A DNA stretch of 64,000 bases. It comes from JASEJA01 sp038872535 (GTDB taxonomy: Archaea; Thermoproteota; Bathyarchaeia; Bathyarchaeales; Bathycorpusculaceae). The DNA is taken from assembly GCA_038872535.1 (NCBI GenBank), contig JAVZJY010000003.1:1-64000 (forward strand). Reading direction: 5' to 3'. The position numbers and the translations under genes were made by a program. Of this stretch, positions 42,193 through 50,971 are shown in pieces. How positions within the stretch are numbered: the first letter of the stretch is position 1; the number at the start of each line of letters is the position of its first letter. The notes below the pieces were generated by a model. The model made no database searches. It was not told the origin of the DNA and saw nothing but the letters and a program-made list of their open reading frames with translations.

Positions 42193-43743
42193 ATGCCGAA
42201 AGCCCCAAAAATAGTAGAAGAAACAAAACCAACAATAACAGTAGGGGCGGAAATAAAAAAGCCAACAATTTTCAGAGAAGTCTACCCAATAAAAGAACCT
42301 TACGTTTACGCAGCAATAGTTAAAGACCCAGAAACCCAAAAAATTCTCTACGAAGTTGTAGAACCAACTCTCCAAAAAGAAGAGGAAAAGCTGCTAAAAG
42401 AAATAAAAGCATTTTTAATGGAAGAGTTAGACGTAAATCTAAAGGAAATAGAAACCAAAGAGAAAGCAGAAAAATATCTTGAAGAAAAAACAAGGGAGAT
42501 AATTAAAAAATATCGAATAAAAGTTTCACAAGAAGCCATCGACAAACTCATATACTATCTTACAAGGGACTTCATAGGCTACGGAAAAATAGACCCACTG
42601 ATGAAAGACCACCTAATTGAGGACATATCCGCAGACGGCGTCAACATACCAATTTATGTTTGGCATAGGCTTTACGAATCATTACCCACCAACATAATAT
42701 TTAGAAGCGAAGCAGAGTTAAACTCTTTCATAATCCGTCTGGCATACTTGAGTGGGAAAAACATTTCTATAGCATCCCCAATTTTAGACGCATCCCTTCC
42801 AGACGGCAGCCGTGTGCAACTAACTTATGGAAATGAAGTAACAAGAAGAGGGTCAACATTCACAATCCGACGCTTCAGAGTTGACCCACTAACCATTTCA
42901 GACCTAATCGCTTTTAACACAATTTCTTCGGAAATGGCTGCCTTCTTGTGGTATATAATAGAGAATAGGGCTTCGGTGCTTGTTGCTGGGGGTGTGGCTT
43001 CTGGAAAGACAACCATGCTGAATTGCCTATCAATGTTCATAAAGCCTGAAATGAAAATAGTAAGCGTAGAAGACACTCAGGAGCTTAACCTACCACATGA
43101 AAACTGGATACCTTCAGTTGTAAGACTCGGTTTTGGACATGAAGACAAAAAAGGCGGCACAATAACTCTATTCGACTTGTTAAAGGCTGCTGTTAGACAA
43201 AGACCAGACTACATAATCGTAGGCGAAGTCCGCGGAGAAGAAGCATACACGCTTTTTCAAGCCATGGCAACAGGCCACTTGGGAATGAGCACAATCCACG
43301 CAGAATCAGTTGAAGCCACAATAAATCGTTTGCAATCTGAACCAATGAACATTCCAAAACCGCTCATAGCCATGACCAACGTCATAATGGTTATGACGAG
43401 AACAGAAATTGAAGGAAAACCTGCAAGAAGAGCCAGCATAACAAGCGAGATTTTAGGGCTAAATTCAAAAACAAAGAGCATACTTACAGAAGATGTTTTC
43501 CGCTGGAATCAAAAAGAAGACAAGTTTGTATTTTCCGGCCACAGCAACCTCCTTGAAAAACACATGAAGAAAATGGAAATCAGCGAAGAAGATATTAAAC
43601 GAGAAATGCATCGCAGAAAAACCGTTTTGGAGTGGATGGTGAGGAAGGGCATTCGACGCCACATGGACGTTTCAAATGTTATTCGAGAATATTATGCTAA
43701 CCCGAATAGGGTTTTCCAAAAAGCAAGGGTTGGGTTGAAATGA
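42193..43743 (+). CDS. type IV pilus/archaellum-type secretion ATPase
   Basis: 516 residues. N-terminal domain (1-255), then the hexameric ATPase core: Walker A VAGGVASGKTTMLNC, Asp box VSVEDTQELNLPHENW, Walker B YIIVGEVRGEEAY, His box GHLGMSTIHAES. This GspE/FlaI/TadA family powers pilin assembly. The gene starts a locus of ATPase, two platform proteins and two pilin-like proteins. TATA near 42107-42114 (ATATAACT) and GGTGA before the ATG. Confidence 0.94.
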   Translation: MPKAPKIVEETKPTITVGAEIKKPTIFREVYPIKEPYVYAAIVKDPETQKILYEVVEPTLQKEEEKLLKEIKAFLMEELDVNLKEIETKEKAEKYLEEKTREIIKKYRIKVSQEAIDKLIYYLTRDFIGYGKIDPLMKDHLIEDISADGVNIPIYVWHRLYESLPTNIIFRSEAELNSFIIRLAYLSGKNISIASPILDASLPDGSRVQLTYGNEVTRRGSTFTIRRFRVDPLTISDLIAFNTISSEMAAFLWYIIENRASVLVAGGVASGKTTMLNCLSMFIKPEMKIVSVEDTQELNLPHENWIPSVVRLGFGHEDKKGGTITLFDLLKAAVRQRPDYIIVGEVRGEEAYTLFQAMATGHLGMSTIHAESVEATINRLQSEPMNIPKPLIAMTNVIMVMTRTEIEGKPARRASITSEILGLNSKTKSILTEDVFRWNQKEDKFVFSGHSNLLEKHMKKMEISEEDIKREMHRRKTVLEWMVRKGIRRHMDVSNVIREYYANPNRVFQKARVGLK

Positions 43744-44747
43744 AAAACACTAAGGCTTACCAAAAAATCAGACAGCTCTACAATCGTTTCAAATTAATGT
43801 TTAAACTGCCATCAATAAAACTTTCAAGAACCAAACCAGAAGAGACACAACAAAAACACAAATTTGAGCTGAAAGAAACGCACACATTAGCTTACCAACT
43901 TATTGGTGGCAGAATAGGACGCGTTATGCCACTTTTCAGAGATTTGGATTTGAATCTGCAGAGGTCAGAGTTGAAGATTAATTTTAAGGCTTATGTTAGC
44001 CTAACAATTTTTGTAACAATTTTAGCTTCACTCTTCACATTAGCCCTTATTCCAACCACGCTGTTTTTCTTTTTCAAAATCCCACCTTTACCAGCAATCC
44101 TTTTTGGCTTAGGCGGAAGCTTATTCACAAGTGCCTTCTCAATTATGGGATTTTACGCATATCCAGTTTATCGCGCAGATAAACTCAAGAGAGAGTTGGA
44201 AGACGAATTGCCCTTCACTACGGGTTATATGGCAATTCTTACAACAGCAGGCGTTTCTCCGGAAAAAATCTTCTATTCACTTTCAAATCTCAGCGAACCA
44301 TTGACAGTTTCCATAGAAGCCAAAAACATTGTTAGGAATGTAGGACTTTTTGGTTTAGACATAATCTCCGCCTTAGAAGAGGCGTCAAAGCGAACTTCTT
44401 CTGAAAGATTTCGTGAAATGCTTCAAGGGTTCATTTCAACAATACATTCTGGAGGAAACTTGTCCGCTTATCTTAGGGAAAAATCTAGGCAATATATGAA
44501 GCTTAAGAGGATAAGCCTCCGAAAATTTTCTGATACGCTGTCCATTTTGTCAGAATTTTATGTTGCTTTGATTGTGACTGGCCCTTTGCTTCTCATAATT
44601 ATGCTTGCAGTTATGGAAATGATGGGCGGCGGCTTTCTCGGCATGTTGAGTCCAAATCTGCTGCTGAGTTTGCTGACTTATCTTGGAATACCATTAGGCT
44701 CCATAATGTTCCTGATTATCTTGGACGCGGTTTCACCTAAGTGGTAA
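43740..44747 (+). CDS. pilus platform membrane protein 1 (T2SSF/TadC-like)
   Basis: 335 residues. Cytoplasmic N terminus of about 80 residues, two membrane helices at about 90-145, a helical T2SSF domain (ELPFTTGYMAILTTAGVSPEKIFYSL to FISTIHSGGNLSAYL) and two more membrane helices at 275-330. This is the N-terminal half of the FlaJ/TadC duplicated platform, here split into two genes. Four-base overlap with the ATPase gene. Confidence 0.9.
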   Translation: MKNTKAYQKIRQLYNRFKLMFKLPSIKLSRTKPEETQQKHKFELKETHTLAYQLIGGRIGRVMPLFRDLDLNLQRSELKINFKAYVSLTIFVTILASLFTLALIPTTLFFFFKIPPLPAILFGLGGSLFTSAFSIMGFYAYPVYRADKLKRELEDELPFTTGYMAILTTAGVSPEKIFYSLSNLSEPLTVSIEAKNIVRNVGLFGLDIISALEEASKRTSSERFREMLQGFISTIHSGGNLSAYLREKSRQYMKLKRISLRKFSDTLSILSEFYVALIVTGPLLLIIMLAVMEMMGGGFLGMLSPNLLLSLLTYLGIPLGSIMFLIILDAVSPKW

Positions 44748-45568
44748 TTGAAATGCCAAAAATAGAAGAGCATGTGAAAAAAATTGCGTGGGTTGCCTCG
44801 GTTTCAGTAGCCGTTTCCATAATCCTTTTTGCTTACATTCTGTTTGGGGAAAGCAGAACCTTCGATGAATTCGTATTTTTCGCCATAATAATCGCCGTTT
44901 CTCCTCCAACAATCTTAAACTACATAGACTATAAATGGAGAAAAGCAATCGACGAACATTTGCCAGACCTTTTCAGAAGCATAGTTCAAGCCCAAGAAAC
45001 GGGCATGACGCTTCCGCAAGCCTTGGAAGAAGCCTCAAAAAGAAATTATGGACCCCTCACGGCAGAATTGCGAAAAATGAATACCCAAATTTCTTGGGGA
45101 ATGACCTTTGAGGAGGCATTAGTGGCTTTGAGAAAACGTGTCAACACAATTCTTGTTCAGAGAACTGTACCATTAATAATCGAGGCAAGCCGTTCTGGAG
45201 GACATGTGGAAAAGGTTTTCGATCCAACTGGAAAGTTTATTCAGACAACGCTTTTGCTGGATAAGGAGAGGCGAAATCAAACGAGACCGTATATTGCAAT
45301 AATTTATGTGGCATTTTTCGTCTTCATATTCACAATAATACTGCTTTTCAGATCCTTCTTCCTCAGCATAGAAGGTTTACCAACTCTTGGGACAGCAGTA
45401 ACATCGCCAGAGGAAATGCAACGCATATTCTTCCACCTAGCCGCAATCCAAGCCTTTTTCGGCGGGTTGGTTGCCGGAAAAATGGGAGAGGGAACAATAA
45501 ACGCTGGTTTAAAACACAGCATAATTATGATGTTATGCGGCTACATAGCCCTAAAACTTTTCTTGTAG
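44741..45568 (+). CDS. pilus platform membrane protein 2 (T2SSF/TadC-like)
   Basis: 275 residues, second T2SSF protein. Helices at about 15-60, cytoplasmic core LPDLFRSIVQAQETGMTLPQALEEASKR to IEASRSGGHVEKVF, then helices at about 180-205 and 232-275. With the preceding protein it would reproduce a full FlaJ. GTG start overlapping the previous gene by seven bases; GTG-to-ATG (codon 5) is the alternative. Confidence 0.88.
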   Translation: MVIEMPKIEEHVKKIAWVASVSVAVSIILFAYILFGESRTFDEFVFFAIIIAVSPPTILNYIDYKWRKAIDEHLPDLFRSIVQAQETGMTLPQALEEASKRNYGPLTAELRKMNTQISWGMTFEEALVALRKRVNTILVQRTVPLIIEASRSGGHVEKVFDPTGKFIQTTLLLDKERRNQTRPYIAIIYVAFFVFIFTIILLFRSFFLSIEGLPTLGTAVTSPEEMQRIFFHLAAIQAFFGGLVAGKMGEGTINAGLKHSIIMMLCGYIALKLFL

Positions 45569-45988
45569 GTGAGGAAAATGGGTAAAGCATTTAAGAGATT
45601 TTTCTCGGATTCGCGGGCTATAACTCCAGTTTTAAGCAACCTTCTGCTTACGGTTGTGGCTGTAGGTGCCATGGCAATTGCAACAACGGCAACCTATGTT
45701 ATAACAACTAACATGCGGGAAATAATGAGCGAACGCTTCATCATTGAGGATTTATGGTTTAACAATTCCACCATTCAGGTTTATCTTCGCAATGTTGGAA
45801 AAGTTGCCATTCAAATTTCCGCCATTTACATTAACCACACATCATTCACTCCGCACCATTTCAGTTTAGAAATAAGTGAGCACGGCTGGCTCAACATCTC
45901 ATACCCGTTGGTGCCCAACAGCCTATACTACATAGATATTGTAACAACAAGGGGGACTCACGTTGCAGGATACTATAAGGCTCCTTAA
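45569..45988 (+). CDS. small type IV pilin-like protein
   Basis: 139 residues. Basic leader ending DSRA, then ITPVLSNLLLTVVAVGAMAIATTATYVI, a class III prepilin signal with cleavage expected after the alanine at about residue 17. The rest is a beta domain with Asn/Thr and repeated I(Y/H)-type strands (VYLRNVGKVAIQISAIYIN). It starts directly at the platform gene's stop. Likely major or minor subunit of the pilus made by this locus. Overlaps the next gene by 26 bases. Confidence 0.82.
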   Translation: MRKMGKAFKRFFSDSRAITPVLSNLLLTVVAVGAMAIATTATYVITTNMREIMSERFIIEDLWFNNSTIQVYLRNVGKVAIQISAIYINHTSFTPHHFSLEISEHGWLNISYPLVPNSLYYIDIVTTRGTHVAGYYKAP

Positions 45989-47774
45989 AAAATTTGGACA
46001 AGCAAAAAAGGGCGTAAGCAACGTAATAGTTGTGATGCTAAGCCTAATCCTAATAGTGCTCATAGTTTCAAACGTGATTTTATGGAGTTATCAAATGAAC
46101 CAGTTTGACCTAGAAAGAATGCAGGAAAACATAAAAATTGCTAATGTCACACGAGTTACACGCTCTTCATGGTTCACAACAAAAGGTGAATATGTTATAG
46201 AGAGAGGTAACAACATAAATGGAACCTATAGAGATACATGGCTAATCGATGATTTATATGAAAGTTTTAGAGAAGAAAAAGCATATCATGAATATAATCC
46301 ATCTGCATACAATACTTTAAATTCAACACAATTTGTTTCTGGTTCATTAATTGATTTACAATCTAATGATGGAAGTTACATGACATTCCGTTCTTACCAT
46401 TCAGCATTTTCTGGCACTACAACAACTTTTGGAAACACGGGAATTGGAACTTCTTCTAGAAATACTGAAAACGCCATTGTTGGCTCGGTTTTTACTTTAA
46501 CAGAGAATGGTGAAGCACAAAGTATAACAGCCTATATCGGAATGACAGTTTCATCTAAAAATATGAAGTGCGCAATTTATAGATATAACGACTTAAGTTT
46601 AGTAGCCCAAACAGAGGAAAAAACAGTTAATGTTGCTACTGGATGGGTGACGTTCAATTTTATTAATAAACCAATCTTAACTGCAAATACGCAATATTTA
46701 CTTGTAGCATGGTCATATTCTGGAACCGGTAACGCATACTTATACTACACAACAGGAACAACTAACCAAGGCTGTTATAGGTCACAAACATACGGAACAA
46801 ATTTTCCAAATCCATTGCCTTCTCCCACGTATGAAGCAAGGGCTTATTGCATCTATTGCACATACAAACCAGTAGTTGAAGAAACTGTTGAGGTTGAATT
46901 CATCGGCACTTCAAATACCGAAAATTGGACACAACTACTTTGGACAATAGACAGCTGCTTTACAACAACTGGCGTAACAGCCACATTTCAACTCTACAAC
47001 TATAATTCTGGTCAATACCCAACAAGCGGAGATGGATATATGACAGATACTATAGGAACAATAGATATCACTAAAACGCAAACAATAACAACTAACTTAA
47101 CATACTTCAGAGATTCCTCTGGCAATTGGAAATTGAAAGTTAAAGGAGTTAAAGCAACGAATACACCATTTGATTTGAAAGTGGATTTTGTAGAGTTTAA
47201 AACCGAAATGCAAAATGCTTACGCCCTCAGCATTATTGGAGAATTTAGTTTAGACACATCCACCTATCCTCTCATGTACATAGACTCAATCGAAATTCAA
47301 ATTCGCTTAAGAACAAATGACACGCTTGAGAATTGGTCATTAAATGCACATAACTGGACAAGCGGACAATACAATGCCATAGGCGAAATCACACCAACAA
47401 CAGATTTTGAATATTATACAATAAATCTTACAGACGCTTGGCAAAGCTATGTCGATAACGATGGTATGATGAGAATAAAGTTTTGCGATGCAGGTCTCGA
47501 TGCTAATCAGACAACAGTTGATATAGACTTTTTCGCTGTAAGAGCAATAATTGATGGCGCAAGTTTCGATTTAAAGAATAGTGGTCCGATAACAACGCAT
47601 ATCGTTTCCATATGGATAATTAACGCAACAAATCATCAACGCTACAACGCTAATTTCTTCATAAACGCTGGAGAAGACGCAGTTTACATTCGTGCTGACA
47701 TTAGTTTGCCAGAAGAGTTCATAGCGAAAGTTGTCACGGATAGGGGCAACATAGCCGTTTTCACAGAAGGCTAA
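45963..47774 (+). CDS. large pilin-like surface protein, 603 residues
   Basis: After a basic leader (LKKFGQAKKG) comes VSNVIVVMLSLILIVLIVSNVILW, a class III prepilin helix, so the protein should be processed and assembled like a pilin. It is several times the normal pilin length. The exterior (about 45-580) is rich in Thr/Asn/Ser/Tyr with repeated beta-sandwich-like blocks. One contains NAIVGSVFTLTENGEAQSIT with TANTQYLLVAWSYSG (about 165-260); two further blocks carry W(T/S)..NAHNWTSGQYN and YNYNSGQYPT. The C-terminal IIDGASFDLKNSGPITTHIVSIWIIN is the usual pilin beta strand set. Likely tip adhesin or structural coat. TTG start; many N-x-S/T sites suit glycosylation by STT3. Confidence 0.8.
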   Translation: MQDTIRLLKKFGQAKKGVSNVIVVMLSLILIVLIVSNVILWSYQMNQFDLERMQENIKIANVTRVTRSSWFTTKGEYVIERGNNINGTYRDTWLIDDLYESFREEKAYHEYNPSAYNTLNSTQFVSGSLIDLQSNDGSYMTFRSYHSAFSGTTTTFGNTGIGTSSRNTENAIVGSVFTLTENGEAQSITAYIGMTVSSKNMKCAIYRYNDLSLVAQTEEKTVNVATGWVTFNFINKPILTANTQYLLVAWSYSGTGNAYLYYTTGTTNQGCYRSQTYGTNFPNPLPSPTYEARAYCIYCTYKPVVEETVEVEFIGTSNTENWTQLLWTIDSCFTTTGVTATFQLYNYNSGQYPTSGDGYMTDTIGTIDITKTQTITTNLTYFRDSSGNWKLKVKGVKATNTPFDLKVDFVEFKTEMQNAYALSIIGEFSLDTSTYPLMYIDSIEIQIRLRTNDTLENWSLNAHNWTSGQYNAIGEITPTTDFEYYTINLTDAWQSYVDNDGMMRIKFCDAGLDANQTTVDIDFFAVRAIIDGASFDLKNSGPITTHIVSIWIINATNHQRYNANFFINAGEDAVYIRADISLPEEFIAKVVTDRGNIAVFTEG

Positions 47775-47777
47775 TTT

Positions 47778-48755
47778 TTAGAACATTTTTTCTTTTAAGG
47801 CTTTTATTGCTTCTTTTTGGTTTTTCGCTTCAATCACCGTAATATTGTATAGCTCTGCCATTTTCTTTCCGTTTTCGCTAACTTTCGGAATTGCGATTAG
47901 GTATGCACTTTCTGGAGCAACGTCAAAAACTTTTGCAAAGAGCGCGATTATTGGTTGTTCTGAAACGGCGTTTTCGGTGGATGTGGCTATGTCAATTACC
48001 GTTATTTTGTTGGCGGCATCCTTCAAATAGGCTGCAATGTCAAACATGTGGTTTGCTCCAGATTTGCCCTTCATAAAAGCTGGACTTTCAACTTCGAAAC
48101 CGTTTTCAATGAGAAAATCTCTTATGGGCGAAATAATAACCCAGCCTAAAGCTGCTTCTTCCTTCACCTCTTCGTTTAGGCTGTAGGCGTAAACGTCTTT
48201 AATTACGGCTTCTTCAAAAGTGAAACTTGTGTGGCAGTCTCTGCAGAAATGGGCAGTTAGGGGAATGTCAAAGCTTTTGCTGCAGTCTCTACAAGTGCAC
48301 CATGTCCCAGCCTTCCTATAATCAACGTCAAGTTTCTTTAATTCGTCATGGCATTTTGGACAGACAAGCTTGTTGCCTTTTTTGAAGTTTTCCTCAACAT
48401 CCATATAACCGCATTTAACATGCTCAATCAATGCGCTTCTTTGAATGTCGAAGGATTTACAATATGGACAGCGATAATGGATGGAAATGTTTGCGGAGCC
48501 GCACTTCGGACAGTAAATTACTTTATCATAAAGCCTTTTCTTGAGTATACCCGCATCATAAAGCCTATTTAAGAAAGGCTCAACCTCAGAAACATCGCCA
48601 AGAATTGTCTCCACCATGGGATAACGATAACCAAGTTTCGGGTCATAAACAGGTTCAAGCTCGCTTATTTCGCCACTTAAAAACTTGCTTAGAAAAGCTT
48701 GTGTATTGCGCTCTCTGTAAAGTTCCATCCTTTCAATTTTATTTGGCTTCAGCAT
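47778..48755 (-). CDS. multi-zinc-ribbon TackOD1-like protein
   Basis: 325 residues with five CxxC-type pairs: IYCPKCGS, YRCPYCKS, KLVCPKCHD, CTCRDCSKS and HFCRDCHTS (about 80-180). The first two with the middle segment (IQRSALIEHVKCGYM) fit the thaumarchaeal output domain 1 pattern, a signal-output module of TACK archaea. The N-terminal 75 residues may be a winged helix. The C-terminal 120 residues end in NHMFDIAAYLKD, KITVIDIATSTE and FAKVFDVAPESAYLIAIP, which resemble a nuclease-like or Rossmann-like fold. Convergent with the large pilin gene, three bases apart. Regulation of the pilus is possible but not shown. Confidence 0.75.
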   Translation of the reverse strand: MLKPNKIERMELYRERNTQAFLSKFLSGEISELEPVYDPKLGYRYPMVETILGDVSEVEPFLNRLYDAGILKKRLYDKVIYCPKCGSANISIHYRCPYCKSFDIQRSALIEHVKCGYMDVEENFKKGNKLVCPKCHDELKKLDVDYRKAGTWCTCRDCSKSFDIPLTAHFCRDCHTSFTFEEAVIKDVYAYSLNEEVKEEAALGWVIISPIRDFLIENGFEVESPAFMKGKSGANHMFDIAAYLKDAANKITVIDIATSTENAVSEQPIIALFAKVFDVAPESAYLIAIPKVSENGKKMAELYNITVIEAKNQKEAIKALKEKMF

Positions 48756-48901
48756 TCTATTCCCAGACTATTCGTTCTCCGCAAACACATTCATATAGAC
48801 ACTTGAACATAATATTATAGCTTCAAGTATTGTTAAAATTTTCGAATAAAAATGCGGAATTTTTCAAGAAAGGTTTTTAAAATTCCATTGGTTGGTTGAT
48901 T

Positions 48902-49081
48902 ATGAAAAGTGATATAGTAATGAAAACACAGTCAAAATCTATGGTGAAATGTCCAAAATGCGGTTTCACTTTTAACATAACATACGGCAGAGCCTTCGCA
49001 TGTTCTGGATGCCCCTCCTCTGTACAATGTGGAATGGCTAAATGTCCCAAATGTGGACATGAATTTCCCTTATCGCAATAA
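48902..49081 (+). CDS. cysteine-rich zinc-ribbon miniprotein
   Basis: 59 residues with seven cysteines: VKCPKCGFTFNI, FACSGCPSSVQCG and AKCPKCGHEFPL. Two CPKCG knuckles and a central CSGC loop could bind two zinc ions or one Fe-S cluster. ATG at 48902 is chosen because TTTTTAAAA at 48874-48882 would give a leaderless mRNA. I recall similar small archaeal proteins near iron uptake genes, but none is here. Function unknown; not a fragment, since both ribbons are intact. Confidence 0.75.
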   Translation: MKSDIVMKTQSKSMVKCPKCGFTFNITYGRAFACSGCPSSVQCGMAKCPKCGHEFPLSQ

Positions 49082-49178
49082 TGAAAGCGAGAATGCTTTG
49101 CAATCCTCAGCAGCACATTTTTTAATAGGAACTTTCATATTTCAAACACTCATAAAATGAAAGACACAAAGCCTAACG

Positions 49179-50003
49179 GTGAAGCAATTGTCAGCTAAGA
49201 ATACTCCTAAACGTTTAATGATTCGATGGACAACATTAAAGGGACTAACCGCAATAATCATATTCCTAATAATAGCAGCCCTAATCGAATACGTTATTGT
49301 CCTTTACGCCATAAACCTAGGAGTTAATGAAACACCTTTACAATTCAGCCTTCAACTTCCAGGAACAGACTGGATAATAACAACTGCCATCAGCCCACTA
49401 TTCCACCTAGTTCCAATAGCGGTTATAATTGTCTTGGCATCCAGTTGGGCATACCTAACGAGACATATTACCATGAAACCTCGTGAAATTACGAAAGGAA
49501 AAACTCAACCCGCGAAACGAAAGAAAGAGGAAAAAGTTTTCGGTAAAATAAAGAGCGGGTTACTACGCATTAAAAGCGTTGCATATGTATGGCAAAAAAT
49601 ACATTTCGCAAGAGCAACCATAAAAAGCGCCTTGACGGTACTTCTGATTTTTTCAGCATTCGCTTTCATGATTTCTCTTTTAGCCTATCCACAACTGATT
49701 TACAGAACAATATCAAACGCCTACCAAAGCAATCCTTCATTACTTGACTTTGTGAAGAACACTGCAGCAGCATTAGCACCCATTGGCGCAATTTTTTCAG
49801 GCATAAACAACGCCTTATTGTCCGCAGCACCAACCTTCAGAGACTTCGTTCTAGACATTGGAATAGTAATTAAACCCTTAGTGGATTCGGACAATGTTGG
49901 AAAATATCTGGTTTTTCAAAACGCTGCAGCTTGGATTTGCGCTATAGCCGTCTTAATTTATGGGGAGTACACTCGAAAAGGTTATCGGTACAAGAAGAAA
50001 TAA
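49179..50003 (+). CDS. multi-pass membrane protein of unknown family
   Basis: 274 residues. Membrane helices at about 18-45 (TAIIIFLIIAALIEYVIVLYAI), 65-88 (PLFHLVPIAVIIVLASSW), 150-175 (ALTVLLIFSAFAFMISLLAY) and 245-262. A basic cytoplasmic loop of about 60 residues (KPREITKGKTQPAKRKKEEK) separates helices 2 and 3. No family was recognised. A GTG start with CTAACG upstream is weakly supported. TTTTTTAATA near 49118 is a possible TATA box. No functional link to either neighbour. Confidence 0.65.
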   Translation: MKQLSAKNTPKRLMIRWTTLKGLTAIIIFLIIAALIEYVIVLYAINLGVNETPLQFSLQLPGTDWIITTAISPLFHLVPIAVIIVLASSWAYLTRHITMKPREITKGKTQPAKRKKEEKVFGKIKSGLLRIKSVAYVWQKIHFARATIKSALTVLLIFSAFAFMISLLAYPQLIYRTISNAYQSNPSLLDFVKNTAAALAPIGAIFSGINNALLSAAPTFRDFVLDIGIVIKPLVDSDNVGKYLVFQNAAAWICAIAVLIYGEYTRKGYRYKKK

Positions 50004-50021
50004 AGGTTATAGGGCTTTTAA

Positions 50022-50888
50022 ATGGCTGACCGTCCAAGATTTGGTCCAGCTGGCGTTCCTCCCACATTTAGAATGATGAAAGCAACCTTACCAGATGTTC
50101 CAAAACTTTTGCGAGAAGAGGGGCTTGACGCTTTTGAATATCAAGCTGTCCGTTGGGGCGCAAAACCACAAATTAAGAGGGAAGAAGCTGAAAAACTTGG
50201 TTTAGAAGCAAAAGAAAAAGACGTTTGGCTCAGTTTGCACGGCTCCTATTTCATAAACTTCTGTGGCGGAAAAGATGTCATAGAAGCAAGCAAACAACGC
50301 CTCATCGCATGTGCAACCGCAGCCTCATGGATGAACGCACACATTGTGGTTTTTCATCCTGGATTTTACGGCAGAAGACCTCAGAAAGAAGTTTTTAGAA
50401 CTTGCTTGGCAGCAATAAAAGAAACTGTTGAATCATTAAAAAATTTGGGAATAAAGAACGTTAAAATTGGATCTGAAACCATGGGCAAACCTTCGCAGTT
50501 CGGAAGCCTAGATGAAGTTTTAAGCCTCTGCGAGGAAGTTGAACAAACCCAGCCGGTGATTGATTGGGCACATTTGCATGCAAGAGATAAGGGACGATTT
50601 AAAACTATAGATGATTTCCGCAAGGTTGTGGAAGAAATTGAAAAACGCCTTGGAACAGAAGCTACCAAAAACATGCACTGCCACTTCACAAAAGTTGAAT
50701 ACACAGACAAGGGCGAAAAATGCCATCACGTAATGGACGAAGCGGATTATGGACCAGACTTCACCATGCTTGCAAAAGTAATAGCCGAATACAAACTGAA
50801 CCCCGTTATTATAAGCGAAAGCCCAATTCTGGACTTGGATGCTGTTAAAATGCGTGATATTCTTCAAAAAGAGCTTAGAAACGCTTAG
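50022..50888 (+). CDS. nfo: endonuclease IV-like TIM-barrel protein
   Basis: 288 residues. AP endonuclease 2 fold: RFGPAGVPPTF start, SLHGSYFINF, IVVFHPGFYG, IGSETMGKPSQFGSLDEVL, PVIDWAHLHARDKG, NMHCHFTKVEY, NPVIISESP. His/Glu/Asp zinc-site positions of Nfo (H in SLHG, H in FHPG, E in GSETMG, D-H in DWAH, H in HCHF, E in ISES) are all present. It would incise abasic sites in base-excision repair. Archaeal relatives of this type are more divergent than bacterial Nfo, so other sugar-phosphate or nuclease activity is possible. Confidence 0.85.
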   Translation: MADRPRFGPAGVPPTFRMMKATLPDVPKLLREEGLDAFEYQAVRWGAKPQIKREEAEKLGLEAKEKDVWLSLHGSYFINFCGGKDVIEASKQRLIACATAASWMNAHIVVFHPGFYGRRPQKEVFRTCLAAIKETVESLKNLGIKNVKIGSETMGKPSQFGSLDEVLSLCEEVEQTQPVIDWAHLHARDKGRFKTIDDFRKVVEEIEKRLGTEATKNMHCHFTKVEYTDKGEKCHHVMDEADYGPDFTMLAKVIAEYKLNPVIISESPILDLDAVKMRDILQKELRNA

Positions 50889-50971
50889 TCTCGTTGATGG
50901 ATAAGGCTTCTAACAAATTTTGATGCGATACATTTTTTATATCCTCTGCGGTGCTGTCTATTGGTGCCTTT

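Noticed and set aside
42081..42323. Plus-strand 80-codon frame overlapping the pilus ATPase start
   Set aside because: Overlaps the well supported ATPase gene in another frame; Asn/Lys/Arg-rich low complexity, no family pattern.
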